Shown: positions 21,753 through 28,818 of the stretch, one piece after another
Numbering within the stretch: the first letter of the stretch is position 1
Layout: every line of letters starts with the position of its first letter
NCBI GenBank assembly: GCA_937910385.1
Contig: CALEPT010000215.1
Location: 1 to 33,394 of the forward strand
Reading direction: 5' to 3'
Source: an uncultured Ruminococcus sp.
Lineage (GTDB): Bacteria > Bacillota > Clostridia > Oscillospirales > Ruminococcaceae
DNA: 33,394 bases
Made by a program: the position numbers and the translations under genes
The notes under the pieces: model-generated
The model's input: the letters and a program-made list of their open reading frames with translations, nothing else
What the model was told of the DNA's origin: nothing
Databases searched by the model: none

Positions 21753-22304
21753 TCAAGATTTCTCATACCCTTCATAATAATACGACTGTTCAATTCCTTT
21801 GAAGATAACTTCTCGGTCGTCAACTTTATCCGTAAGGTTAGGCTGTATCAGGAAGCGGAGCTCCAGATCATTGATGGGACTACGCTCCATAGCCTGCAAA
21901 TACTGCTCCTTATCAATAATTGCCCACTCAACAACCATACCAAGATTCTTTTTCAGTATCATATCGAGCCATATCCGGGTGCTTCTGCCGTTACCCTCCA
22001 TGAACGGGTGAGCAACATTTATCTCAACGTACTTAGCGATTATTTCCTCAAATGTGCTTTCCGGCATTTTTTCAACGGCTGCAAGCACTTCTTTCAGATA
22101 AAGCGAATTTGCAAATCTGAAGCCGCCTTTCGCTATATTCTTGGTGCGTATCTCTCCTGCAAATTCATAAAGTCCGTTAAACAGAGCCTTGTGGATATCC
22201 TGTAAGCCTTTGACAGTACCTACTTCTATACGATCTATATCACCTGATACAAATAACTGCTTGGCGTTTTCAAGACTCTTAGCATCTATTTCGTTCTGAT
22301 TCAT
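21753..22304 (-). CDS. Class III Fic protein (AMP transferase)
   Basis: 183 aa. Start ATG at 22304, 7 nt after GGGAGG. The Fic motif HPFMEGNGR (99-107) is complete: catalytic His and the anion-binding loop. A C-terminal SYYYEG (174-179) matches the inhibitory [S/T]xxxE[G/N] motif of class III Fic proteins such as the Neisseria meningitidis enzyme, in which the Glu blocks ATP and an adjacent Tyr is self-modified. So it should be an auto-inhibited adenylyl transferase. First gene of a two-gene operon with the HipA-like kinase. Confidence 0.9.
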   Translation of the reverse strand: MNQNEIDAKSLENAKQLFVSGDIDRIEVGTVKGLQDIHKALFNGLYEFAGEIRTKNIAKGGFRFANSLYLKEVLAAVEKMPESTFEEIIAKYVEINVAHPFMEGNGRSTRIWLDMILKKNLGMVVEWAIIDKEQYLQAMERSPINDLELRFLIQPNLTDKVDDREVIFKGIEQSYYYEGYEKS

Positions 22305-22338
22305 ACTCACGCCTCCCTGCTATGTTGATTTTGTATAT

Positions 22339-22367
22339 ATTATATCACGAATAAGGCTGTTAGTCAA
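22339..22367 (-). promoter_or_regulatory. Promoter of the fic-hipA-like operon
   Basis: TTGACT, 17-nt spacer, TATAAT on the minus strand, about 35 nt upstream of the fic start. Confidence 0.75.
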
Positions 22368-22434
22368 ATGAAAAACGACTATGCACAGTATAACTCAAGC
22401 TCACATTCATTTACGATATATTTGCATTATCTCC

Positions 22435-22463
22435 TTGACTTTTGCCAACAATAATAGTATAAT
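22435..22463 (+). promoter_or_regulatory. Promoter of DUF234 ATPase 1
   Basis: TTGACT, 17-nt spacer, TATAAT, then an inverted repeat ATCAAATC (22467-22474)/GATTTGAT (22492-22499) before the start, a possible operator. Confidence 0.7.
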
Positions 22464-22514
22464 AATATCAAATCACGATTTACTAAATTAAGATTTGATT
22501 AACGAGGTGAGCAA

Positions 22515-23957
22515 ATGTTTATTGGCAGAAAACAGGAACTACAGTTCCTTGAAGATAAATATAACAGCAAGAACGGTCAGCTTGTCGTGCTGTATGGACG
22601 CAGGCGTGTTGGTAAAACTGAGACTCTGCGTGAGTTTTGCAGGAACAAACCGCACGTTTTCTATTCATGCCGTGAGATATCAGACAAATTACAGCTCCGC
22701 AGCTTCTCTGAAAAACTCCTTAACGAGAAGATACCTGCTGCAAGCTATATAAAGGAATTTGCCGATTGGGAAGCAGCACTCAGATGCATTATCGACCTGC
22801 CATACGAAGACAGAAAAAAGCTGCTCATAATCGACGAGTTTCCGTATATGTGCAAGAACAACGAGAGTATCCCGTCTATCCTTCAAAACCTGTGGGACGA
22901 GATATTCAAGGATGAAAACGTTATGATAGTTCTCTGCGGCAGCGCTATGAGCTTCATAGAAAAGGAGTTGCTGGCAGAAAAGAATCCTCTTTACGGAAGA
23001 GCTACCGGTATATACAAAATGGAGTCAATGGGCTTCTATGATGCTGCAAAGTTCTTCCCTAACTATTCAGACAGGGATAAGATAATCGCCTATGCTGTTC
23101 TCGGAGGTATCCCACACTACCTTGCTCAATTTGATCCCTACTTATCGCTTGATGACAATATAAAAAAGAATATTCTTACAAAGGGCTGTGCACTATACAG
23201 CGAAGTCGAGTTCCTGCTGAGGCAGGAGCTTCGGGAAACGCCGCTTTATAATTCTATCATTGAAGCAGTTGCTCTCGGCAGCACTAAGCTCAACGATATC
23301 AGTACAAAATCTCTTGTTGAGGATACGTCAAAAACAAGCGTATATCTTAAAAACCTCATAGAGCTTGAAATAATCGAGCGCGAGTTCTCTGTTGACGACG
23401 GTACTAAAGAACGTGCAAATACCAACCGTGGACTGTACCGCCTGACTGATAACTTCTTCCGCTTCTGGTACGCCTACGTTTTTACCAACTACTCAGAGCT
23501 TGAGGGAGGCGATGTTAACGGCGTTTTCGAGTATGCTATAAAGCCGAGTCTTCATGAATTCGCATCATTTGCCTTTGAGGACGTTTGCCGCGAATATGTC
23601 AGAGAGATGCAGAAGGCTAATAAACTACCGTTCCGATATAAGCGTATGGGGCGCTGGTGGGGCAAGACCACTGTCCGCCGTAGGGACAGGATAGAATCTC
23701 AGGAGACAGAGATAGACCTCCTTGCCGTATCAGCTAAGTCGGATAAGTACCTTGTAGGCGAATGCAAGTTCAAAGGCAGACCGTTCAGCTATGGCGAATA
23801 CCTTGATACCGCTGCAAAGCTCGCATCCATAAAAGAAAAAGCCGAGTTTTATTATTATCTTTTCTCGGAAAGCGGATTTGACGAAAAAGTCGTTTCCGAG
23901 GCTGCTGATAATGATTTGATACAGCTTATAAGCGTTGAAGATATCGTCAACATATAA
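22515..23957 (+). CDS. DUF234-type ATPase 1
   Basis: 480 aa. Residues 1-230: STAND-like ATPase_2 domain with P-loop YGRRRVGKT (27-35), Walker B LLIIDEFPYM (103-112), CGSAMSF sensor region. Middle: winged helix (ETPLYNSIIEAVALG, STKLNDISTKS). C-terminus: DUF234 with a PD-(D/E)XK-like signature D401...GE416-C-K418. GAGGTGAG before the ATG. Relatives occur in archaea and many anaerobes; role unknown, suspected mobile or defence link. A paralogue with a changed nuclease motif is at 28819. Confidence 0.85.
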   Translation: MFIGRKQELQFLEDKYNSKNGQLVVLYGRRRVGKTETLREFCRNKPHVFYSCREISDKLQLRSFSEKLLNEKIPAASYIKEFADWEAALRCIIDLPYEDRKKLLIIDEFPYMCKNNESIPSILQNLWDEIFKDENVMIVLCGSAMSFIEKELLAEKNPLYGRATGIYKMESMGFYDAAKFFPNYSDRDKIIAYAVLGGIPHYLAQFDPYLSLDDNIKKNILTKGCALYSEVEFLLRQELRETPLYNSIIEAVALGSTKLNDISTKSLVEDTSKTSVYLKNLIELEIIEREFSVDDGTKERANTNRGLYRLTDNFFRFWYAYVFTNYSELEGGDVNGVFEYAIKPSLHEFASFAFEDVCREYVREMQKANKLPFRYKRMGRWWGKTTVRRRDRIESQETEIDLLAVSAKSDKYLVGECKFKGRPFSYGEYLDTAAKLASIKEKAEFYYYLFSESGFDEKVVSEAADNDLIQLISVEDIVNI

Positions 23958-23977
23958 TCATATAATTACAAAAAAAA

Positions 23978-23999
23978 GAGCCGGCGTTACTGCCGGCTC
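23978..23999 (-). terminator. Terminator of the chimeric recombinase operon
   Basis: 8-bp stem GAGCCGGC/GCCGGCTC with a 6-nt loop and eight Ts on the minus strand. It also sits between convergent genes. Confidence 0.85.
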
Positions 24000-24014
24000 G
24001 ATTATGTATATGAG

Positions 24015-24722
24015 TTATTTCTTATCCGATCCTTCAATCAGACTGTTGAAGTAGTCGTCTATCTTTTTATCGACCTGCTTGCGCTCCTCTGAGAACGTGT
24101 GCTGATACACTGATTTCAGAGTGGAGTTAGTAGACCAGCCACCGCGTTCCATAGCGTACTTATCAGGTATATTGAGCATCAACATAACGCTGGCTGACAA
24201 GTGACGGAGATCATGGAATGTCATATGATAACCGTGTTCTTCAAGCAGCTTATAGAATTTGCCGCGAAGCGTCTGATACTCCATCTGAACGACGAAATCG
24301 TCCTCTTTCTCATGAGGGACAGCCTCAATCAGGTCCTTTATGTAGTCCGGTATAGTCAGCTTTCTTGTTGATTTGTAGGTCTTATTCATATCACGAACAT
24401 TGTTATTGCCGTCGAAATAGATATTACTGCGGCAGACTGTGAGAACATTACCATTGAGGTCACGGAACTGGAGCCCACGGACCTCGCTCATGCGAAGCGA
24501 TATTCCGTTGATACGAATATAGTTACAACCTGAACCATATGGACTTTTCAGTTCTTCACAATCAAAGGAATCGCTTGAAAATTCGTACAGGAGACTATTG
24601 ATTTTTTCATCGCTGTTACATTCAAGCAGATACCTTCCCAGACAATTCGGAGAACCGTCTGAGCAAATAAAGTATCCTTTGTAGCCCTTGCCTTTCTGGA
24701 TGAAAACTGTTGCATCTGTCAT
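24015..24722 (-). CDS. Chimeric, truncated tyrosine recombinase
   Basis: 235 aa; start ATG at 24722 behind GGAGGG. Residues 1-60 are not a recombinase arm domain but match the N-terminus of the next upstream protein (LG..LLEC..EK..SLL...S.DCE). From residue 74 a recombinase catalytic domain follows: R77 (SLRMSEVRGL), H170-x-x-R173 (HDLRH), W196 (GGWS) and Y206 (VYQHTF). The core-binding domain and the first part of the catalytic domain are missing. A deletion joining two genes is the simplest explanation. Whether it is active is doubtful. Overlaps the upstream gene by 4 nt. Confidence 0.75.
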   Translation of the reverse strand: MTDATVFIQKGKGYKGYFICSDGSPNCLGRYLLECNSDEKINSLLYEFSSDSFDCEELKSPYGSGCNYIRINGISLRMSEVRGLQFRDLNGNVLTVCRSNIYFDGNNNVRDMNKTYKSTRKLTIPDYIKDLIEAVPHEKEDDFVVQMEYQTLRGKFYKLLEEHGYHMTFHDLRHLSASVMLMLNIPDKYAMERGGWSTNSTLKSVYQHTFSEERKQVDKKIDDYFNSLIEGSDKK

Positions 24723-25456
24723 AGACTTTCCCTCCATTTAATTATTGTGCCGCTCCAAAAGCAATGAGCGGTTTCATCATAATTGTTCGTGAAATATGAA
24801 AACTTGGGTATCCGGATTACCTCGTTATCCTTATTTTTAAAGCTATAGAAGCCATGCCTGATAAAGCCTATACTGTTAAAAACAGGCGTTGCCTCGTCAA
24901 GATTATAGAACGGATAAGCGAAGGTTTTGATGCCTGCCTTTTTCATAGTGTCGGCAAATTCTGTGATATCATCGCCTTCAACTGTTTTCGCAGTCATAAT
25001 AATGTCGTATTCTGCTGAACGGCTTTGTTCATATGACATATATGCGATCGTTTCTCCATGAGTTAGCTTGCGTTCGATTATGTTATTTCTTATAGCTTCA
25101 AAATACTGACTTTTCTTAACCTTTGACTTGTTCGGTAATGCGTTCACACAGCTCGACTGAGCTTCAATCGCCTTGGCAACAGATACAAGTGTTGGAGCAG
25201 TGCTGCTATAGACGTACCAGACTTTGTTGATATATGCGTAGTAGTAATCTGCCATACCGCACTCGAAAGCGACCGGTTCTATACCTTCACAGTCGTATGA
25301 TTCCGCTGAAAGCTTTTGGAGTAAGCTGTGTACTTTTTCCTCGTTGTCACATTCAAGCAGCCATAATCCTAAGCGATAAGGCATCCCCTCCTTGTGAATG
25401 AAATTTGCTTTGAACTTAGCAACTGTCCCATTAGTGAAAACTATTGCTGATCTCAT
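24719..25456 (-). CDS. Hypothetical protein sharing N-domain with recombinase
   Basis: 245 aa; start ATG at 25456, 8 nt after GGAGG. Residues 1-60 (MRSAIVFTNG, LGLWLLECDNEEKVHSLLQK, SYDCEG) match the start of the downstream chimeric recombinase. The C-terminal part (AYPFYNLDEATPVFNSIGFIRHG) weakly recalls a GNAT acetyltransferase ending, without a visible acetyl-CoA loop. ATGA overlap couples it to the next gene. Function unknown. Confidence 0.6.
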   Translation of the reverse strand: MRSAIVFTNGTVAKFKANFIHKEGMPYRLGLWLLECDNEEKVHSLLQKLSAESYDCEGIEPVAFECGMADYYYAYINKVWYVYSSTAPTLVSVAKAIEAQSSCVNALPNKSKVKKSQYFEAIRNNIIERKLTHGETIAYMSYEQSRSAEYDIIMTAKTVEGDDITEFADTMKKAGIKTFAYPFYNLDEATPVFNSIGFIRHGFYSFKNKDNEVIRIPKFSYFTNNYDETAHCFWSGTIIKWRESL

Positions 25457-25479
25457 ATGTTTTACCTCCATAAAATAGC

Positions 25480-25503
25480 GAAGCCGTCCCGAAGGACGGC
25501 TTC
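25480..25503 (-). terminator. Intergenic hairpin with CTTCGG-type loop
   Basis: 10-bp perfect stem GAAGCCGTCC/GGACGGCTTC, four-nt loop. T-rich on the plus side only; on the minus strand it lies just upstream of the next ribosome site, so it may be an attenuator or RNA-stability hairpin between genes. Confidence 0.5.
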
Positions 25504-25506
25504 TTT

Positions 25507-25761
25507 TTAATTTAATTTGTCGCTGCCTATAAGTCCGACAGCTATTCTTGCTCCGAGTTTCAGACCGGAATGAACTCCCACATTGAACGACGCTGATGTA
25601 AGTCTGCCGGCAATATCGTCAAGCTCCGCGGACTGTTCAGCTGTCAGTCTTTCTGAAAACTCGTGCAGCAATGCAGTTGATTTCAGATAATTGCTGTCAT
25701 TACAGAGCTGGGAATCCAGCGTCAGAGCGAACTTCTCTGCAAGCTCGTCAAGTATGTCCAT
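25507..25761 (-). CDS. Hypothetical helical protein, 84 aa
   Basis: Start at the ATG at 25761, 8 nt after GGGAGG (an in-frame GTG overlaps the ribosome site). An all-helical product with LTAEQSAELDDIAGRLTSA and FNVGVHSGLKLGARIAVGLIG. The 'F-x-x-G-x-x-x-G-x-[RK]' ending is common in small proteins of Firmicutes phages and integrative elements. No function known. Flanked by hairpins on both sides. Confidence 0.6.
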   Translation of the reverse strand: MDILDELAEKFALTLDSQLCNDSNYLKSTALLHEFSERLTAEQSAELDDIAGRLTSASFNVGVHSGLKLGARIAVGLIGSDKLN

Positions 25762-25797
25762 AGTTATCACCTCCCGAATAATAGATAAAATAGAAAA

Positions 25798-25817
25798 GCC
25801 GCTCCCGAAGGAGCGGC
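25798..25817 (-). terminator. Terminator after DUF960 copy 2
   Basis: 8-bp stem GCCGCTCC/GGAGCGGC with a 4-nt loop and TTTTCTATTTT following on the minus strand. Confidence 0.7.
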
Positions 25818-25824
25818 ATAAGGT

Positions 25825-26109
25825 TTAATATTCACTTGATAAGAGCATTGTAGAGTGGTCGCCGTCGTCGATTATGTACAGCTTTTCCGTGATAGGACTA
25901 TCAGATGGGAACAGGTATACTCTGCGGTATTCCGGTTCTTCTGACCTGTGAGTTATTGACTGCATACAGCCGACCTGCTCTAAATCGAATACCTGCAAAT
26001 AGTCCTTCGGAGCAGGCATACTGTCTACGCATTCCCATAGAAACAGCTGGATTTCAAGCGGTATAGTGCTGTCAACTCCGCAGGTCAGATAGCGGTTGTT
26101 GTCTGGCAT
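25825..26109 (-). CDS. DUF960 protein, copy 2
   Basis: 94 aa. Aligns along its whole length with copy 1 (18303): NRYLTCGVDSTIP, EIQLFLWECVD, DYLQVFDLEQ, EEPEYRRVYLF and closing KLYIIDDGDHSTMLLSSEY. AAAGGAGG before the ATG. It heads a minus-strand series (84-aa, 245-aa, chimeric recombinase) that parallels the other element, where DUF960 also heads the operon and an integrase ends it. Function unknown. Confidence 0.8.
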   Translation of the reverse strand: MPDNNRYLTCGVDSTIPLEIQLFLWECVDSMPAPKDYLQVFDLEQVGCMQSITHRSEEPEYRRVYLFPSDSPITEKLYIIDDGDHSTMLLSSEY

Positions 26110-26306
26110 TTTTGATCCTCCTTTACATTATTCTCGAATACTTTTGCTATGTATTCAAATCAATAATATATATATGAAAAATCAAAAAATCCGGAAATAC
26201 AGCCAATCACGTCCAAAAGCTTTTTTTGAAATAATCGATTACGTAGTAATCATATATATGAAATTTTGAAATTCTCGGAAAAGCCTTGAATCTGGTTGTT
26301 AAGTGC

Positions 26307-26335
26307 TTGAATAATAGAGGAATTTATGGTATGAT
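26307..26335 (+). promoter_or_regulatory. Promoter of the DUF1848 gene
   Basis: TTGAAT, 17-nt spacer, TATGAT, about 125 nt upstream of the start, leaving a structured leader. Confidence 0.55.
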
Positions 26336-26378
26336 TGCGTATAGAAGATCAAATCATTCATGCTTCGGCATTATTGTT

Positions 26379-26395
26379 CCGCCCATAATGGGCGG
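26379..26395 (+). promoter_or_regulatory. Leader hairpin 1
   Basis: CCGCCC-ATAAT-GGGCGG, 6-bp stem in the DUF1848 leader; no T run directly after it. Confidence 0.5.
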
Positions 26396-26417
26396 CTAAG
26401 CGATATAAAAATAAAAA

Positions 26418-26441
26418 GCAGTGGTATTTTAATACCACTGC
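26418..26441 (+). promoter_or_regulatory. Leader hairpin 2
   Basis: Perfect 11-bp inverted repeat GCAGTGGTATT/AATACCACTGC with a 2-nt centre. A T run follows only on the minus strand, so it could stop minus-strand transcription, or act as an operator or leader structure for DUF1848. Confidence 0.55.
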
Positions 26442-26461
26442 CTGAGAAAAGAGAAAGAAAA

Positions 26462-27388
26462 ATGATAATAAACACAGGTATGCGGACTGATATCCCCGCA
26501 TTTTACTCTGACTGGTTCATGAACAGGATACGCGAAGGCTATGTGCTTGTTCGAAATCCGTATCGTCAGGACTGGATAACCCGATATGAGCTTGATCCTG
26601 ATGTTGTAGACTGTATAGCCTTCTGTACCAAGAATCCTGCACCAATGCTGAAACACTTGGACGAACTCAAACGCTTTCATCAATACTGGTTCGTTACGAT
26701 AACTCCCTACGGAAAAGACGTTGAACCTAACGTTCCTCACAAGGAGCAGGTCATGCAGGACTTCATAACGCTCTCAAAAGCAGTCGGAGTCAACTTCATC
26801 GGCTGGAGATACGATCCGATATTCATCGACGGTACATATACTCTGGAACGCCACATCTCCGATTTTGAGACAATGTGCAGAACTCTTTCTGGTTATACAA
26901 GAGTATGCGTTATCAGCTTTATTGATGTCTACGAGAAGGTCACTCGTAACTTTCCACAGGTCAGAACCGTCACTCCGAAGGAGCGTATCACCATAGGCAA
27001 GACCTTTGCAGAGATTGGCAGACGTTACGGCATAACGATAAAAGCCTGCGCTGAGGGAAATGACCTTGCTCCATATGGAGTGGACTGTAACGGCTGTATG
27101 ACTAAGGAGACATTTGAAGCTGCTATCGGTTGTTCTCTTGATATTCCTAAGAAAAAATCACAGCGATCGGAATGCAGCTGCGTTCTCGGTACTGATATCG
27201 GCGCTTATGATACCTGTGCTCACCTCTGCCGTTATTGCTACGCCAATACAAGCAGAGAGAACGTGAGACGGAATATTCGTCTGCACGATCCTGACTCTCC
27301 GTTCCTTGTCGGAATTCTCCACGAAGGTGAAGTCATTCATCAGGCGGAGCAGGTCAGCTGGATCAATAATCAGCTTTCGTTTTTCTGA
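26462..27388 (+). CDS. DUF1848 Fe-S/radical-SAM-like protein
   Basis: 308 aa from the ATG at 26462; longer readings enter the hairpin. Residues 1-120 (MIINTGMRTDIPAFYSDW, DCIAFCTKNPAPML, YWFVTITPYG, GWRYDPI) match DUF1848, and the C-terminal cluster C238-S-C240...C252-AHLCRYCY with C256 and C259 is the expected iron-sulfur site. DUF1848 is proposed to relate to radical SAM/spore photoproduct lyase-like enzymes; the reaction is unknown. The ribosome site is weak (AAAGAGAAAGAAA). Confidence 0.85.
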   Translation: MIINTGMRTDIPAFYSDWFMNRIREGYVLVRNPYRQDWITRYELDPDVVDCIAFCTKNPAPMLKHLDELKRFHQYWFVTITPYGKDVEPNVPHKEQVMQDFITLSKAVGVNFIGWRYDPIFIDGTYTLERHISDFETMCRTLSGYTRVCVISFIDVYEKVTRNFPQVRTVTPKERITIGKTFAEIGRRYGITIKACAEGNDLAPYGVDCNGCMTKETFEAAIGCSLDIPKKKSQRSECSCVLGTDIGAYDTCAHLCRYCYANTSRENVRRNIRLHDPDSPFLVGILHEGEVIHQAEQVSWINNQLSFF

Positions 27389-27397
27389 ATATTATCT

Positions 27398-27430
27398 ATC
27401 CTCTCGATTGTTTCGGGAGGATATTTTTTT
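27398..27430 (+). terminator. Terminator of the DUF1848 gene
   Basis: ATCCTC/GAGGAT stem with an additional CG pair inside and seven Ts. Confidence 0.75.
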
Positions 27431-27431
27431 G

Positions 27432-27720
27432 TCTGAGTTTGTACTATGCAGTAAGAATGTATGACAAATCTACTTTATTACCTGCAATTATTTTATAATA
27501 ATTATAATAATTATTATAAATAATCTAATTATTCTAAATTATCTATTTTTTAATTAATATATTATATTTATTTATTATTCTACACACGCACATGCGCGTA
27601 TATATAACACTAATCGATCTATCCAGATGAGAATATATACAGATATTGTTGTGATCGATGTGTTGATGCATCCTCACCATTTGTCATCATTCTTGAATTT
27701 TCAAATTAACTGGAGGTTAT
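27432..27720. other. AT-rich region, candidate transfer origin
   Basis: Very AT-rich with a near-palindromic TTATAATAATTA block around 27491-27517, a GC-rich CACGCACATGCGCG island near 27585 and two ATCGAT-centred repeats (27613, 27655). It lies directly upstream of the RHH and relaxase genes, the usual place for oriT. The nick site cannot be identified from the sequence alone. Confidence 0.4.
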
Positions 27721-27725
27721 AACTC

Positions 27726-28010
27726 ATGAAAACTGGAACAAGTCCAAAAACACTGAGAATTCCGAACGATACAATCGCTGATATCGAGAGAGTTGCTAAG
27801 GAGAAGAAAACTTCATTCTCGAAAGAAGCCATTCACAGGCTTCAAAACAAGGGCAGTGATGATAAGAATTATCCGTTACTGCTTGCTAAATTGCAAACTA
27901 TCATCAACTTCAGCTTAGAAGGTGCTGAAAGCGGAAACGTTGAAATGGTCAATAAAGCTAAGGAGGAAGTAAAAAAGTTATGGGAAAGAAAATTGATATC
28001 ATCAAAGTAA
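27726..28010 (+). CDS. Ribbon-helix-helix mobilisation-type protein
   Basis: 94 aa. N-terminal TLRIPNDTIADIERVAKEKKTSFSKEAIHRL is a ribbon-helix-helix pattern (beta strand, two helices) as in MobC/CopG-like relaxosome and repressor proteins; the C-terminal half is helical. GGAGG lies 6-8 nt before the ATG. It overlaps the relaxase gene by 31 nt, so the two are coupled; its likely task is oriT recognition and control of the operon. Confidence 0.7.
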   Translation: MKTGTSPKTLRIPNDTIADIERVAKEKKTSFSKEAIHRLQNKGSDDKNYPLLLAKLQTIINFSLEGAESGNVEMVNKAKEEVKKLWERKLISSK

Positions 28011-28588
28011 TCACTCACGCAGATGGCGGTGAGGATTATGCTAAGAATGCGACAAAGTATCCATCAAATGAATACTGCGTAGGATTGAGAGGATATGGCG
28101 TGGACTGTTATGATCCGGCAACAGCAAAGGAGCAGTTTGAGTCTTTGGCTAAATATCACGGAAATGACGGTAAGAATCAGTTTATTCACTTCATGATGTC
28201 TTTCCTGACAGAGACAGCTCCTGATGCTGAAACGTCAATGGAGATAATCGATCAGGTCATGGAACCACTCAAAGAAGAACATCAGATTCTTATAGGAAAT
28301 CACAAAAAGCAAACATTAAGTTCTGATTATCACGGACACGGTTTTGTAGGTACAACAAACCTTGAAACCGGAAAAATGCTTCATCCAACCAACAAACTCA
28401 ACTACGCTATGGCTCAGAGAATGGCTGATATAATACAGAAGCCTGTTGAACTCGTTATCGAAAAGAAGAATAAAACTCCTGAGTCTGACTCTTCTCGAAC
28501 TCAGACGAGTACATCTGCCAAAGGTGATAACAACAAAAACAAAGACTTCAAGAGAGTCTTCTATCCTCATAAAAACGAGAATGATTAA
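27980..28588 (+). CDS. Short MOB-type relaxase
   Basis: 202 aa. Relaxase signatures: N-terminal HADGGEDYAKNATKY with candidate catalytic Tyr (Y20 or Y27), HFMMSF (70-75, cf. the H-x-x-SF strand) and YHGHGFVGTTNLETGK (117-132, two His H118 and H120) as the metal site. The usual three-His cluster is reduced, and the C-terminal primase/helicase-like region of MobA proteins is missing; the end is Ser/Thr/Asn/Lys-rich low complexity. Family normally 300-600 aa. GGAGG within the upstream gene. It probably nicks oriT of a small mobilisable element; activity is not certain. Confidence 0.7.
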   Translation: MGKKIDIIKVITHADGGEDYAKNATKYPSNEYCVGLRGYGVDCYDPATAKEQFESLAKYHGNDGKNQFIHFMMSFLTETAPDAETSMEIIDQVMEPLKEEHQILIGNHKKQTLSSDYHGHGFVGTTNLETGKMLHPTNKLNYAMAQRMADIIQKPVELVIEKKNKTPESDSSRTQTSTSAKGDNNKNKDFKRVFYPHKNEND

Positions 28589-28643
28589 GATTGAATTAGC
28601 TTAATCCAATTTGAACACACTGTCTCTTCCGACCAGTAATCAG

Positions 28644-28696
28644 AACAGCTTGCTTTTTTCGCTTAACTTCCGGCCGTTGTGCCGGGAGGAGCTGTT
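28644..28696. ncRNA. Nested hairpins in intergenic region
   Basis: AACAGCT (28644-28650) pairs with AGCTGTT (28690-28696); inside, CTTCCGGC pairs with GCCGGGAG (one T-G pair) around a 6-nt loop. It could be a terminator without a T run, an RNA element, or recombination end. The rest of 28589-28741 shows nothing else. Confidence 0.3.
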
Positions 28697-28741
28697 CGCA
28701 ACATAAGGTAATAAAAAATGTTGAATTACCAAGAATAAAAC

Positions 28742-28770
28742 TTGACATATCACGCACAATGATATATAAT
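28742..28770 (+). promoter_or_regulatory. Consensus promoter of DUF234 ATPase 2
   Basis: TTGACA, 17-nt spacer, TATAAT: perfect consensus. Confidence 0.85.
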
Positions 28771-28773
28771 ATA

Positions 28774-28803
28774 CTCGTAAGTTACTAACTCGTAATTCAC
28801 TAA
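28774..28803. repeat. Tandem 15-bp repeat, operator-like
   Basis: CTCGTAAGTTACTAA followed at once by CTCGTAATTCACTAA (13 of 15 identical), right after the -10 box and before the ribosome site. Fits a repressor-binding site. Confidence 0.5.
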
Positions 28804-28818
28804 TTTGGAGGAGCAGGT

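Larger units (their letters stand above)
26110..26461. other. Gene-free region between divergent units
   Basis: AT-rich; contains an inverted repeat GATTAC-GTA-GTAATC (26237-26251), a plus-strand promoter (26307-26335) and two strong hairpins (26379-26395, 26418-26441) in the leader of the DUF1848 gene. Confidence 0.5.

Noticed and set aside
27432..27720. A CRISPR array in the repeat-rich AT region
   Set aside because: The repeats are irregular, short and AT-rich, without regular spacers or cas genes.
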